Part shown: piece by piece, positions 49,668-58,626 of the stretch
Layout of the letters: each line of letters opens with the position of its first letter
Position numbering within the stretch: the stretch's first letter is position 1
DNA from: a virus
Virus record (IMG/VR): IMGVR_UViG_3300045125_000064
Span: 62,001-126,000 of that record
Length of the DNA stretch: 64,000 nucleotides
Direction: 5' to 3' (one strand)
The notes under the pieces: generated by a model
The model's input: only the letters and a program-made list of their open reading frames with translations
What the model was told of the DNA's origin: nothing
Database searches by the model: none
Translations under genes and position numbers: made by a program

Positions 49668-50752
49668 ATGCGCAAAGAATGGACACAAGAAGAATGTCAA
49701 TATTTAATTGATAATTATAAAACTAAAGAATACACAGAAATTGCCAAAGTTTTAGGAAGGACAGAAAGCTCGGTTGGCAAAAAAGCCATTAAGCTAAAAC
49801 TAATGAAAAAGAACGAGGAAATATGCTGGCAAGATTGGCAATTAGATTTTTTGAAAGAAAACTATGGAAAAATTTCAGCAAAAGAAATATCTGAGAAGAT
49901 CAATAAAACAAAAGGAACAGTAATTGCTAGAGCCGCTATCCTTGGCTTAGGGATCCAAGTGGAAGAAAATATAAATTAAATGAATCCTATTTTGATGTTT
50001 GGAGTGCCGATATGGCATATTTTTTTGGGTTTTGGATAGCTGATGGATATTTGATTAAACACAAGTCTAGTTCCAGTATTGGTATCGGAGTCCACAAAAA
50101 GGACAGATATATTTTGGAAAAATTTAACAGTCTGGTTGAGTCAGAAAATACGGTTAAAGATCGAAAGAATAGAGAATTTTCTGAAGTGCTTTAGCATTCA
50201 AAAAAAATGGTAGAATCTATAGAGCGTATTGGTGGGATCCATAGAAAATCACTTGTTATAGAATTCCCACAAATTCCAGAACCTTTTTTGTTCGACTTTA
50301 TAAGGGGATTCTACGACGGGGATGGAACAATAGGGATTAAACTATATGAGGGAGCAAGAGGCAACACATACAATTTACGATGTGGTTTCTGCGGTGGGTT
50401 GCCATTCATTAGTAAATTGAAGGAAATTCTGGAGTTCCAGATTCCGTGGATCAATCAGGCAAAACTTAGTATAAGTAAGCAAAAAAATAAGAAAAATATA
50501 GATTTTTGTTCTTTTGTAGTATGGTCATTTCAGCGCCAACAGTTATGGATAAAATTTATGAACGAGTAAATAATGGAGAAACAGATCTTTACCTAAAAAA
50601 GAAAATATGAAATATACCAAAAATATAAAGAATATTTAAAAACTGGCCTTCCAACATTTAATGTTTTAAGCAATGATGAGTCACTATATACAGAAGGAAC
50701 AGAATCAAAAGAGGCCAAGGTGGATTTGGTAACAGATGTAATAAAATCATAA
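49668..50752 (+). CDS. LAGLIDADG homing endonuclease with N-terminal helix-turn-helix domains (frameshifted)
   Basis: About 360 residues. The N-terminus has two similar DNA-binding repeats: WTQEECQYLIDNYKTKEYTE...ESSVGKKAIKLKL and WQDWQLDFLKENYGKISAKE...KGTVIARAAILGL. After a shift near 49975, SADMAYFFGFWIADGYLIKH is the first LAGLIDADG helix, and FDFIRGFYDGDGTIGIKLYE the second. The C-terminus, after another shift, reads ERVNNGETDLYLKRKYEIYQ and ends at TAA 50750-50752. Breaks near 49975, 50190 and 50525-50610 fit single-base errors. It follows dUTPase as a free-standing mobile gene. Confidence 0.78.
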
Positions 50753-50897
50753 AGGGGGAGAATAAAGCCAATGCTGCCATTAGCAAGAACAGAAACATTT
50801 CTTATCGAAGCTATTTTCCAGACTTTAAGGTCGTGAAAAAGTCTGAATCCTCGCATAATTGAAACATTGGGTAAAATCTATTCTTAATAAGTTATTC
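50753..50897 (+). other. Short stretch without a clear gene
   Basis: After AAGGGGGAG a possible start at 50771 gives MLPLARTETFLIEAIFQTLR and stops at once; another frame continues KSLNPRIIETLGKILF. Either a small broken gene or the leader of the next gene. No repeat, RNA gene or promoter is evident. Confidence 0.3.
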
Positions 50898-51460
50898 ATG
50901 ACAAATTATACAACAACAACTGGACAAACAGTATGAGTTACCAGATAATTGGGAAAACTATACTGATATCCTAAAAAGTTGCAATATTATTTCGTGAAGC
51001 TGTTAAAACATATGTTTGACCGTGAACAATCTGGATTATGCGTTTTCTTCATCCTATTTGATGCCTCAGATTCTATCTCCTGCTAATCTATTTTTTGCAT
51101 TTTTAAATTTTGTGGTTTTTGGATTTTTTGATTTTTCTATTTCCAGTTCCGTCTGTCTGGAGACTGAATTGGGAAACTGAGAGGCTATACAATGTTATCA
51201 ATGATATGCCATCATATTCTTACATTTTGGGCGGACTTCCAGACACCAAGACAATGGCAAGGAACTTCACAACTGGAAGTTATTATTGGATGTGGCCATT
51301 CAAAGATTCGGCGTATCTTCGACTTGGTGACATATTAAGAAGAGTCGTTAATAATGAAATTCTTTATGATACCCACAAAATGCAAAAATTTGTTCTGGAA
51401 TGCAAAAAATTCTATGAGGAAATCATTAAGAGATGGAACATATTAAAGAAGAAGAAATAA
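50898..51460 (+). CDS. Hypothetical protein (frameshifted)
   Basis: It reads MTNYTTTTGQT then YELPDNWENYTDIL in shifted frames, VDREQSGLCVFF, a hydrophobic Phe-rich segment (FAFLNFVVFGFFDF) and then RLYNVINDMPSYSYILGGLP, TMARNFTTGSYYWMWPFKDS and RLGDILRRVVNNEILY, ending KKKK at 51460. The last 110 residues are intact. No family recognised. The hydrophobic segment may be a frame artefact. The end overlaps the next start. Confidence 0.4.
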
Positions 51461-51651
51461 AAGAAATAATTGAGGAAGTTTTATCTGAAATCATTGTAAA
51501 AGTTGGTGATAAATATTGTCTAAAATCTGTCAAAAAGAATAAGAAAGGCAAGAGGAAAATCTTGGCTGTTATCCTTCAAGAAGTGGCGCAGAACATAGAG
51601 AGAAACAGGTCAATTGATTTCAAAAACGTGGAAAAAGAAGGTGTAGAATGA
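51433..51651 (+). CDS. Small charged helical protein
   Basis: An intact 72-residue protein starting MEHIKEEEIKEIIEEVLSEI, with a basic middle (KSVKKNKKGKRK) and acidic ends. No known family. It overlaps both neighbours slightly and is probably co-translated with them. Confidence 0.45.
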   Translation: MEHIKEEEIKEIIEEVLSEIIVKVGDKYCLKSVKKNKKGKRKILAVILQEVAQNIERNRSIDFKNVEKEGVE

Positions 51652-52036
51652 ATGAAATAATAATCAGACTGGTTCAGTTTGAAACAACAATTGAGAATAT
51701 TCCACTGGCAGACAAGGATCATATGCAAGACATAAAGCATTTGGTGAAAAGTATGATAGCATTGGTTCATTGATTGATCAATTTGTCGAAACGTCAATGG
51801 GAAAGACAGTTAATTCAGCACAAACTGCTGGAGAAAAATTCCAGTTTGGCGGAAATTCAATAAAGCTTCAAAATATAAATCAAATGAATGTTTTGGATTA
51901 TATTGACGAATTCATTTCAGGGTTGAACCAGTTGAGTTCCATATTTGATGAAAAGACGGATACAGATATATTGAATATCAGAGATGAGATGTTGCAAGAA
52001 GCAAATCATTTGAAATATCTACTGTCTCTACAATAA
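51648..52036 (+). CDS. Hypothetical helical protein (one frameshift)
   Basis: About 130 residues: MNEIIIRLVQFETTIENIPL then, after a shift near 51755, KYDSIGSLIDQFVETSMGKT, QMNVLDYIDEFISGLNQLSS and EMLQEANHLKYLLSLQ. Predicted helical, without motif. It sits between the small charged protein and the Dam-type methylase. Confidence 0.45.
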
Positions 52037-52043
52037 GAGGAAA

Positions 52044-52603
52044 ATGAAAAATAAGGCACTGTTTACCTCCAATTCAGATGAATGGGGAACACCACAGATT
52101 TTTTTGATGGATTGGAAAAGAATCTACTAAATTATGGTTATTCTGAAGAAGAATTTATGAAGGGTGCTCCGCATAGAAAATATGAGAGATTCACGCTAGA
52201 CCCATGTTCGTCGCATTCAAATCATAAATGTGATAATTATTTTACACTTGAAGATGATGGTCTAAGCAGAAGCTGGCAAGGAGAAACTGTCTTTGTCAAC
52301 CCTCCATATTCAGATATTTCATCTTGGGTTGATAAATGTATTGAAGAGAGTAAGAAAGGTGGAGTATGGATCTTTTTACTTGTTCCATCAAGAACAGATA
52401 CTAAACACTTTGAAAAATGTTTTGATAATGCTGTTTCTGTCAATTTTGTTCATGGAAGATTAAAGTTTGGAAATAGCAAAAATTCAGCACCTTTTCCAAG
52501 TGTTTTATTTGAGTTTTGTCAATCTTCAATGCCTTCTCGCAGAATTCACTTAATATCAAAAACTGGTAATTACATATATGACGAAGAAGAAACAACAGAA
52601 TAA
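52044..52603 (+). CDS. Phage Dam-type DNA N6-adenine methyltransferase (one frameshift)
   Basis: About 186 residues of the phage DNA N-6-adenine-methyltransferase family. MKNKALFTSNSDEWGTPQIF is followed, after an indel in the seven-T run at 52099-52105, by DGLEKNL. Next come RFTLDPCSSHSNHKCDNYFT, DDGLSRSWQGETVFVNPPYS (catalytic NPPY) and WIFLLVPSRTDTKHFEKCF. Such enzymes methylate adenine in phage DNA, often to evade restriction. No cognate nuclease is nearby. It starts after AAGAGGAAA and overlaps the next gene. Confidence 0.85.
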
Positions 52604-53036
52604 AGTAAGAACATCTTTTAGAATCACGGAAAGACAAAAAGAAAATGTTCTTATCAGAGCAAAATCAGAAAAGTTAAACTTTTATAGATTCTTGGCATTT
52701 ATAATGGAAGAATATTATAAAGGTGACAATAAACATATTGACCAACTTATTAAGCTTTACAAAACATCATATTGTTGATTCCTACCAAGTTAGACCATTT
52801 TTGGAGAAATATCAATATATTTCAAAGATTAAAGACAAAAAGTAAGAGAAGAAACAAACAAGATAGAAAAATTTGACATCAAACAAAAAGAAGCATACAC
52901 TTATGAGGATATCTACGAAAAAGAAGTCTCATATGATTTCAGTGAAACTCTAAGTAAAAAAGAAATCGAAGCTTTGTATAAGTTTTTTGAAGATGAAGAA
53001 GATGTGTCATTTAATGAGGAAGAAGATGAAGTGTGA
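52578..53036 (+). CDS. Possible ribbon-helix-helix-type DNA-binding protein (frameshifted)
   Basis: About 150 residues. The N-terminus MTKKKQQNKVRTSFRITERQ followed by ENVLIRAKSEKLNFYRFLAF resembles a ribbon-helix-helix module: a basic strand, then two helices. After shifts near 52765 and 52845 it continues VDSYQVRPFLEKYQYISKIK, NKIEKFDIKQKEAYTYEDIY and ETLSKKEIEALYKFFEDEED, ending at TGA 53034-53036. The acidic C-terminus may contact polymerase or mask the DNA-binding end. A regulator is plausible because the sigma-like gene follows. Confidence 0.4.
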
Positions 53037-53253
53037 TGAATATTGTGAATTAGAAGAACATATATGCATATCTAAATCTTGTAGATATTATATAACTTCT
53101 GAACAAGATTTTAATTGTTGTCTAATCTCAGCAAGGAAGGGACCGCAATCTTTAAGAGAGATTTCTAATAAAATTGGAATAAGTTATGTCTCAGTTCATC
53201 AGCTTGAAGAAAAGATATTATCAAAACTTAAGAAAAGAAAGCTTTTGGATTAG
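53026..53253 (+). CDS. Sigma region-4-like helix-turn-helix protein with cysteine cluster
   Basis: An intact 75-residue protein. Cysteines at 3, 7, 14, 19, 31 and 32 (CDEYCELEEHICISKSCRYY; FNCCL) suggest a metal site. They are followed by GPQSLREISNKIGISYVSVH QLEEKILSKLKK, whose L.EI...IGIS...V.Q.E.K...KL layout is that of sigma-factor region 4, the -35-binding helix-turn-helix. Similar short Cys-containing sigma-4-like proteins occur in other large phages. It could be the phage late transcription factor or its co-activator. It lies directly upstream of a CTATTTAT site and overlaps the previous gene by 11 bases. Confidence 0.6.
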   Translation: MKCDEYCELEEHICISKSCRYYITSEQDFNCCLISARKGPQSLREISNKIGISYVSVHQLEEKILSKLKKRKLLD

Positions 53254-53279
53254 CACCAACTATTTATATTAGACTAATC
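53248..53279 (+). promoter_or_regulatory. Late promoter motif CTATTTAT in a weak 6-bp hairpin
   Basis: CTATTTAT at 53260-53267 lies between GATTAG (53248-53253) and CTAATC (53274-53279). The 3' arm stops 5 nt before the ribosome site AAAGGAG (53284-53290), so the stem is weak and does not cover it. ATG at 53302. This is the loosest of the paired sites. Confidence 0.42.
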
Positions 53280-53301
53280 ACTTAAAGGAGTGCAAATTAA
53301 C

Positions 53302-54198
53302 ATGAAACAACAAGTTATGCTAGAAGATAAAGAAATTAAACGACTAATGAAACTTTCTGGAACAGGCAAATATTCAAAGAAAGTTCTTTCAGAGAAAAAA
53401 GAAAGAGAAATGAAAGAGCAGCAGATTGATGAAGGTGATTCCTGCGAAGTTCAGGAAGAAGAAACTGTTGATGAAACCATTGATCCAGGTAACGGCAAAG
53501 TAGAAACTGGTAATCATGATGGTAGCGGTCCAGATCAAAAGACTCCAGGAAATATTGCTGGAAAAGCCAAAAAAGTTCCAATTAAGACCAACAACAATAC
53601 TGGTGATCTAAAACCAGCAAAACAACCTGATTCAGATGCTCCAGTTAAATTACCAGCAAAAGGTAAGGCAAAGATTAATGAATCAGCCAAACTTGATAAA
53701 GAAATCGAAAGACTCTTGAGAGAAATTGATGAGTTGGAAGATGACGAAACTGATGTTGGTCCAGAAGGTGGTGATCTGGGTTCAGACCCTTCAATGGATG
53801 AACCAGATGTTGATGGAACTGATGCCCCACAAACTGACGGTTCAGAAAAGAGTGCATTGAAAGACTTCTGCAAAAAGTTGCACAAGCTGCTCAGGAATCA
53901 TTTGGAATTGAAGTCCAAGTTGAAGATTCAGAAGGTATGGGTGATATGGAAGGTGATGAAATGGCTCCACCAGAAGGTGATATGGGTCTTGATTCATTAG
54001 AAGGTGGTGAAGAAGGTGGTTTAGGTGGTGGCGATATGGGTGGTGAAATGCCTCCAGAAGAAGATGAAGAAATGCCTCCAATGAGCCAAAAAACAATTGA
54101 AAGAAGCACATGAAAGATTGGTTCGCAAATTGACCAAAGAAGTCTATGGTCGTTTGACTGCTGCTCAAAAGAAAGTGCAAGCAAAGAAAGGCAAATAA
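53302..54198 (+). CDS. Acidic, low-complexity virion or scaffold-type protein (frameshifted near 3' end)
   Basis: About 298 residues. The start MKQQVMLEDKEIKRLMKLSG at ATG 53302 is preferred over the upstream GTG at 53290, which lies within the ribosome site AAAGGAG. The middle is rich in Asp, Glu, Gly and Pro (GNGKVETGNHDGSGPDQKTP). A coiled-coil-like LDKEIERLLREIDELEDDET follows. After a shift near 53865 comes AQAAQESFGIEVQVEDSEGM and Gly-Glu-Met repeats, and after another near 54095 a basic end RLVRKLTKEVYGRLTAAQKK. The late-type motif and composition suggest a virion-internal or scaffold protein. A terminator follows. Confidence 0.5.
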
Positions 54199-54235
54199 TC
54201 TTTCATAACAATTTAAAATGATTGGTCTATAGGAG

Positions 54236-54260
54236 AGGGGTGGGGCATACCACCCCTTTT
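54236..54260 (+). terminator. Intrinsic terminator
   Basis: AGGGGTGG (54236-54243) pairs perfectly with CCACCCCT (54250-54257) around a 6 nt loop, followed by TTT. It ends the acidic-protein transcript before the DUF192 gene, which has no clear promoter of its own in the short gap. Confidence 0.75.
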
Positions 54261-54267
54261 CATTTAT

Positions 54268-54633
54268 ATGCACATAAAAATCAATAACAATCCATATATA
54301 GTATTTTCTGTTGCAGTATCTGATGAAGAAAAGGCTGAAGGACTTTTACCTTATAACTTTTTGCCGAATGGTTATTGTATGTTGTTTGATTATTTAAAAG
54401 ATACAAGCAAAGACAAAAATTTCACAATGAAAGGAATGAAATTTCCAATTGATATGATTGGTCTTGATGAAAATTTTATTGTTCAGCAAATTTATGCACA
54501 ATGTCAGCCAAATGAACAAAAATTATTTTTATTTGGACAAGAATGCAAATATGTGCTAGAATGTAAGAGCGGGACGGTAAGTAGGAATAGAGTTTCTCTT
54601 GGCGATAAATTAGAATTTATAGGTGATGAATGA
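54268..54633 (+). CDS. DUF192-family protein
   Basis: An intact 121-residue protein. The conserved core is GYCMLFDYLKDTSKDKNFTM then KGMKFPIDMIGLDENFIVQQ, followed by CKYVLECKSGTVSRNRVSLG, the pattern of DUF192 (M.F.F......F.MK.M.FPIDMIF.D). Bacterial members are small, often exported proteins of unknown function; no signal peptide is present here. Its stop overlaps the GroEL-like start (ATGA), so the pair is co-translated. Confidence 0.8.
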   Translation: MHIKINNNPYIVFSVAVSDEEKAEGLLPYNFLPNGYCMLFDYLKDTSKDKNFTMKGMKFPIDMIGLDENFIVQQIYAQCQPNEQKLFLFGQECKYVLECKSGTVSRNRVSLGDKLEFIGDE

Positions 54634-56266
54634 TTTTAGAGAAGGAACAACTTTTAGAAACAATTAGAAATGTGTGCTTAACATATAAGAATATAGTTGG
54701 TGCAACCCTTGGGCCAAAAGGTCAGCATGTGATCATGGGGGAAGAAAATCCCTATATTACCAAGGACGGAATCACGGTGGCAAAAGCACTGATTGATTCT
54801 CTGTCAACTCCCCAGGAAAAGGCAATTGCAAAATTGTATGACACAAGCATCCCAAAAGACAATGGATGAAGCTGGGGATGGGACAACTTCAACAATTATC
54901 TTTTTAACAGAGATTTTGGAGCAGTTATATCAAGAAACAAGATATGCTGGAACCATTTCAACAACAAAATTGAAATCTGGAATTGATGATGCAATTGAAC
55001 AGATTGTTCAATATTTTGAGCACAATAAAGAACAAATTGAAACAGAAGAAGATCTAAAGAACATTTCTTTAATTTCAACAAATGGTGATGAAAAATTATC
55101 CAATTTGATTGTTGAAGCATTCTCCGCAGTTGGTAGAGATGGTTCAATTGTTATTGAAGAATCAAAGTCAGCAAATATCACAACTTTGGAAGTGAAAGAA
55201 GGTTATACTTTTGAATCTGGATATGTTGCTCAAGCCTTCTCAAATGTTGAAGGACAAGCAATTGCAAGACACAATGGAGCTTTCGTTCTTGTTTGTGATG
55301 AAGTGATAAGTGATATTATCAAAGTTGCTCATGTGATATCTTTGCTAATTAAGCAGAATAAACCACTTGTCATTATTGCAGATGATATAACTGGTGCAGC
55401 ACTTGCTGCATTGATTTTGACAAATGAAAAGGCAAAGAAAGGAATTGCAGACAACCTCAGAGTTTTTGTGTGTTAAAGCACCATCATTTGGTGTGGAAAG
55501 ATATGAATATCTAAAGGATATTGCTGTTGCAACAGGAGCAAAATATTTCTCAGCAACAAATGGGAATAAACTTGAAAAGTTTGCACCAGCAGACTTGGGT
55601 TTTGTTGAATTTGTTGAATGTGGCAAATATTACACAACATTGGTTGGCGGAAAAGCAAAACAAGATGAATTGAAATCAAGAATTGATGAATTACAATCTT
55701 TGATTGAACAAGAACCATCAGAAGGTGCCTGTAAATTGCTTATGAAGAGAATGAACAAACTAAATTCGGCAGTAGCTGTTATTAAGGTTGGAGGGAATAC
55801 TCATTCAGAACTCATTGAGGTTAAACACAGAGTTGAAGATGCTTTATGCGCTTTGAGAACATCAATCAAATCTGGTTTTCATGCTGGTGGTGGTCTAACT
55901 GCTGCAAGGGCTGGATATAATGCATCTATGTTCAGAACTTCTGAAGGTGAATCTTATGATGCTGGATATAATGCAATTTGTAATGCAATGTCGGCACAAT
56001 TTTGGCATCTTGTTAACAACTCTTGGTCTTGATACAAATCTATTGCTAGATGGTGTTGAGATTGAAGGAAAGAGATTGTTATTTGGTTTAGTAGAATTCT
56101 TTGAAGAAGAGTGGGGAATTGACTTTGCAACAGAAAAGGAATTGATAATATGAGAGCTGTTGGAATTGTTGAACCTTTACAGGTTTCTGTTTCCAGCATA
56201 AAAAATGCAGCTTCAGCAGCTTTTCCATTGTTTTACTCCGCAGCACTCTTAATTAAACAAGATTAA
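54630..56266 (+). CDS. GroEL-like group I chaperonin (frameshifted)
   Basis: About 545 residues, the usual GroEL length. Landmarks: VGATLGPKGQHVIMGEENPY, ITKDGITVAKALI, DEAGDGTTSTIIFLTEI (ATP-site GDGTTT type), SLISTNGDEKLSNLIVEAFS, VGRDGSIVIEESKSANITTL, the apical GYTFESGYVAQAF, KAPSFGVERYEYLKDIAVAT, AVIKVGGNTHSELIEVKHRV, EDALCALRTSIKSGF, HAGGG, and the C-terminus VGIVEPLQVSVSSIKNAASA. It ends at TAA 56264-56266. Breaks near 54845, 55470, 56005 and 56145 fit single-base errors. No GroES gene is seen nearby. It probably helps fold phage capsid or tail proteins. Confidence 0.88.
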
Positions 56267-56298
56267 ACTATTTATATAGAAATCTTGTTTAATAGGAG
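56252..56298 (+). promoter_or_regulatory. 13-bp Shine-Dalgarno-flanking hairpin with CTATTTAT in its loop
   Basis: ATTAAACAAGATT (56252-56264) pairs perfectly with AATCTTGTTTAAT (56281-56293), the longest of the four stems. The 16 nt loop holds CTATTTAT at 56268-56275. AGGAG (56294-56298) abuts the stem, and ATG follows at 56307. The 5' arm is made of the last codons of the chaperonin gene, so terminating ribosomes could melt it. Confidence 0.68.
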
Positions 56299-56306
56299 AC
56301 TGAACA

Positions 56307-56631
56307 ATGGCGAATATCAATGAACAATTAATGTTGGAAGAACTTCAATCTATTAATAGAAAATTGGATTTAGTTCATACACTTGATACAAAGATGAAGG
56401 CATTAAAGTAAGTCAAGCAAGTACAGAAGAAGAAATAAAGAAATTAGAATCCAAATTGAATATTATTAATGATCCAGATAAAGGTCTTTATTCAAGAATT
56501 AATGCATTGGAAATTTGGAAAAAGAAATTGAAGATAAATTGGCAAGATACAGAAGCTGGATTAAATGGCTTGTCACAACAACTGTTGTTGGAGCAGCCAC
56601 AGCAATTTATGAATTTATAACAAGAAAGTAA
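56307..56631 (+). CDS. Small coiled-coil protein with C-terminal membrane helix (frameshifted)
   Basis: About 107 residues: MANINEQLMLEELQSINRKL, then after a shift near 56395 IKVSQASTEEEIKKLESKLN, and after another near 56520 RSWIKWLVTTTVVGAATAIY, one membrane helix, ending EFITRK at TAA 56629-56631. A long coiled coil plus a C-terminal anchor is the layout of pinholin- or anti-holin-like and some virion proteins. Hairpin and late motif upstream suggest strictly late expression, as a lysis or virion protein would need. Confidence 0.5.
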
Positions 56632-56639
56632 GAGGAAAA

Positions 56640-56982
56640 ATGTCAGATATTTTAAGTTTTGAGAAGCAGTCATTTGAGAAGAAAGCACAAATATTTTTGA
56701 AAATATTAAAGAGTGAAGCGCAGCTTCCAGCGAAAAGTAGAAAAGGTTCAATATCTTGACAATGTAGCTGTTGTCCCAATTGGTCTTGAAGGAGAAAATC
56801 AAGCTCCTGAACTTCAGGAAATTTTATTAGTAGCTCTTTCAAGAATTGTATCAACCAGGAAGATTTGGTGCAATTTGATAGATTCCTTGGATGATTGTCA
56901 GAATGCAATCAATGGCGTGATTTTTCCACAACCTGAACCAACAGTTGTAACAGAAGAACAAAAAGATGAACAACAAGCCTAA
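56640..56982 (+). CDS. Hypothetical protein (one frameshift)
   Basis: About 113 residues: MSDILSFEKQSFEKKAQIFL then, after a shift near 56725, VEKVQYLDNVAVVPIGLEGE and ELQEILLVALSRIVSTRKIW, ending with an acidic tail (VTEEQKDEQQA). No known family. It starts after AGAGGAAAA, 8 bp behind the membrane protein. Confidence 0.45.
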
Positions 56983-57374
56983 CAGAAAAGATCAATTTTC
57001 AAAAAAGCTTCAACCTTTTATAAGATTAAAGCTGAAAAAATTAAACTTTTATCGCAACAAGTTGATAAAATTCAAAGTGTTGCATTCTCTCTTCAAGAGT
57101 TTCTTTGAAAGATGATTATAAAAGGAATATGCTTGAGGAAATTGAAATCTTTCTTGGCGATGTAAAGGAAAGGCTTCAGACATATATTGACTTTGCTAAT
57201 GATTCAAGTTTAAAAGATGAAATTATTCTGACAATTGATCAGATGAATTCTCTTAATGCAATGAATAAACTTTTGAAAAGAAAAGATCGAAGAACTTCAA
57301 TCATATGGCATTTCATTGGAATACCATTAATTTATGAATTTTATATATGTGTTTCTGTTTGGTACGATTTCTAA
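56966..57374 (+). CDS. Hypothetical helical protein (frameshifted)
   Basis: MNNKPNRKDQFSKK from ATG 56966, then in another frame ASTFYKIKAEKIKLLSQQVD, then KDDYKRNMLEEIEIFLGDVK and MNSLNAMNKLLKRKDRRTSI. Predicted helical and basic. No family recognised. The 3' end overlaps the membrane protein start at 57334. Confidence 0.4.
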
Positions 57375-57642
57375 TTGTATCACATGGTTTGGTTTTAATT
57401 GTCAATTCTTGAAAAACTGGCCATTTTCTACATATTGGACAATTGTCGTCTCAATGTTTTTAGCTGCAAATATCACACACTATTCCTATAGCAAATATGT
57501 AGACAATGATGCTTCCTCATGGAGTTTGAGATGGATAATGTTTGTTGCAAATATCCTTCCAATGATCATATTAACAAGTGTAATTCGCGGAGAAGAGTTT
57601 ATGACATTAAAAACTCTATATCTGTTTTCTTATCCTTGTTAA
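57334..57642 (+). CDS. Integral membrane protein, three predicted helices
   Basis: A 102-residue protein with hydrophobic segments NFIYVFLFGTISNCITWFGF, FSTYWTIVVSMFLAANITHY and LRWIMFVANILPMIILTSVI. The frame continues into the next gene's ATG at 57601, which is in the same frame. If the A-run near 57609 is one base short, the two could be a single four-helix protein with an outside domain. Function unknown; a holin or exclusion protein is possible. Confidence 0.5.
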   Translation: MNFIYVFLFGTISNCITWFGFNCQFLKNWPFSTYWTIVVSMFLAANITHYSYSKYVDNDASSWSLRWIMFVANILPMIILTSVIRGEEFMTLKTLYLFSYPC

Positions 57643-58329
57643 TTTTATTTGTGCAAACAATGCTTTAGCATCATCTTGCTCCAAAGAATCAATTGTTAAA
57701 TCATTCCCAAATGTTTCTTTTGATGTGAATAAAGCTGCTCAAGAATTTGAACCTTATCCACAGATTGAAATAAAAGATGATAATCGCCTCTTCCAGAACC
57801 AATCTGCAATGCAATTATAATTTCTCTGCCAATGTTTGGAGAATCAGTTAAGCAATTAAGAATCTATTTTGCATGAATGTAATCAAGAATGGTGGATATG
57901 AAATCAGTGGTTTGTATCACAAAAAAGGTGTTGTTATTATTGCATGGTATGCTCATGATGTGAATAATATCATTGGTTTTCTGCAGGGTTATATTCCATG
58001 AACTCTCATCTTATGTTATCCGAAAATTTGATTTTTATTTTAATCTTTGAGACAAGCGAACATTATAAATTTATGACAGAAGGTAATTGTGAAGAAAAGA
58101 AGAAGGATATTTCTTTGCAAATGCAAAAGAATGTCGTTCTTCAGAGCCAAAATATTTGAAATGTGGAGTCGTTCAGGGATATGGTACTTCAACTGCGGAA
58201 AATGATTTCAATACTTATGCTGAATTTTATTATTTGGAGAGATATAAGCTTGACGCTTTTGCAGAGCAATATCCCCAGATTAAAATCAAATATGAGCTAT
58301 TCAAAAGAATTATGAATTTTGTGAGGTAA
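57601..58329 (+). CDS. Exported protein with signal peptide (frameshifted)
   Basis: With one base restored in the A-run near 57609 it starts MTLKKLYICFLILVNFICAN NALA, a good signal peptide (basic start, hydrophobic core, small residues before a cut at ALA-SS). The mature part has SSCSKESIVKSFPNVSFDVN, NGGYEISGLYHKKGVVIIAW, LKCGVVQGYGTSTAENDFNT and ends IKYELFKRIMNFVR at TAA 58327-58329. About 235 residues with several breaks between 57800 and 58100. Phage proteins sent to the envelope often act in lysis or superinfection exclusion; no specific family is recognised. Confidence 0.45.
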
Positions 58330-58336
58330 TAATAAA

Positions 58337-58626
58337 ATGATTTTTGGCAAATTTACTGTTTGTGTCATTGACAAAAATGATGGCAAACTGTATAAATACA
58401 ATAAAGATAATCTTATGGCTGCAACTGGATTGTCTAATTTATATAATGCAACTGGCCACCAATCTTGGGTTGATAGGAATTTAAGGCAGCCTCTTAATGA
58501 AGAAAAAGTTAAGAATGATTATAAGAAACTCAAGAAGATTCTCAAAGATGAAGAAAAAATGGTTATGCTGAAATTGACTCATTTCTGGATGATGTTAATG
58601 AAGAAATTGAGTGGGATGATGAATGA
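58337..58626 (+). CDS. Hypothetical protein (frameshift near 3' end)
   Basis: About 96 residues: MIFGKFTVCVIDKNDGKLYK, GLSNLYNATGHQSWVDRNLR, then after a shift near 58555 YAEIDSFLDDVNEEIEWDDE, ending at TGA 58624-58626. No known family. The acidic tail overlaps the next start by four bases. Confidence 0.45.

Noticed and set aside
58369-58397. TTGACA-17-TATAAA promoter-like sequence inside a gene
   Set aside because: It lies within the coding region starting at 58337, with no gene start at a sensible distance. A chance match is likely in AT-rich DNA.
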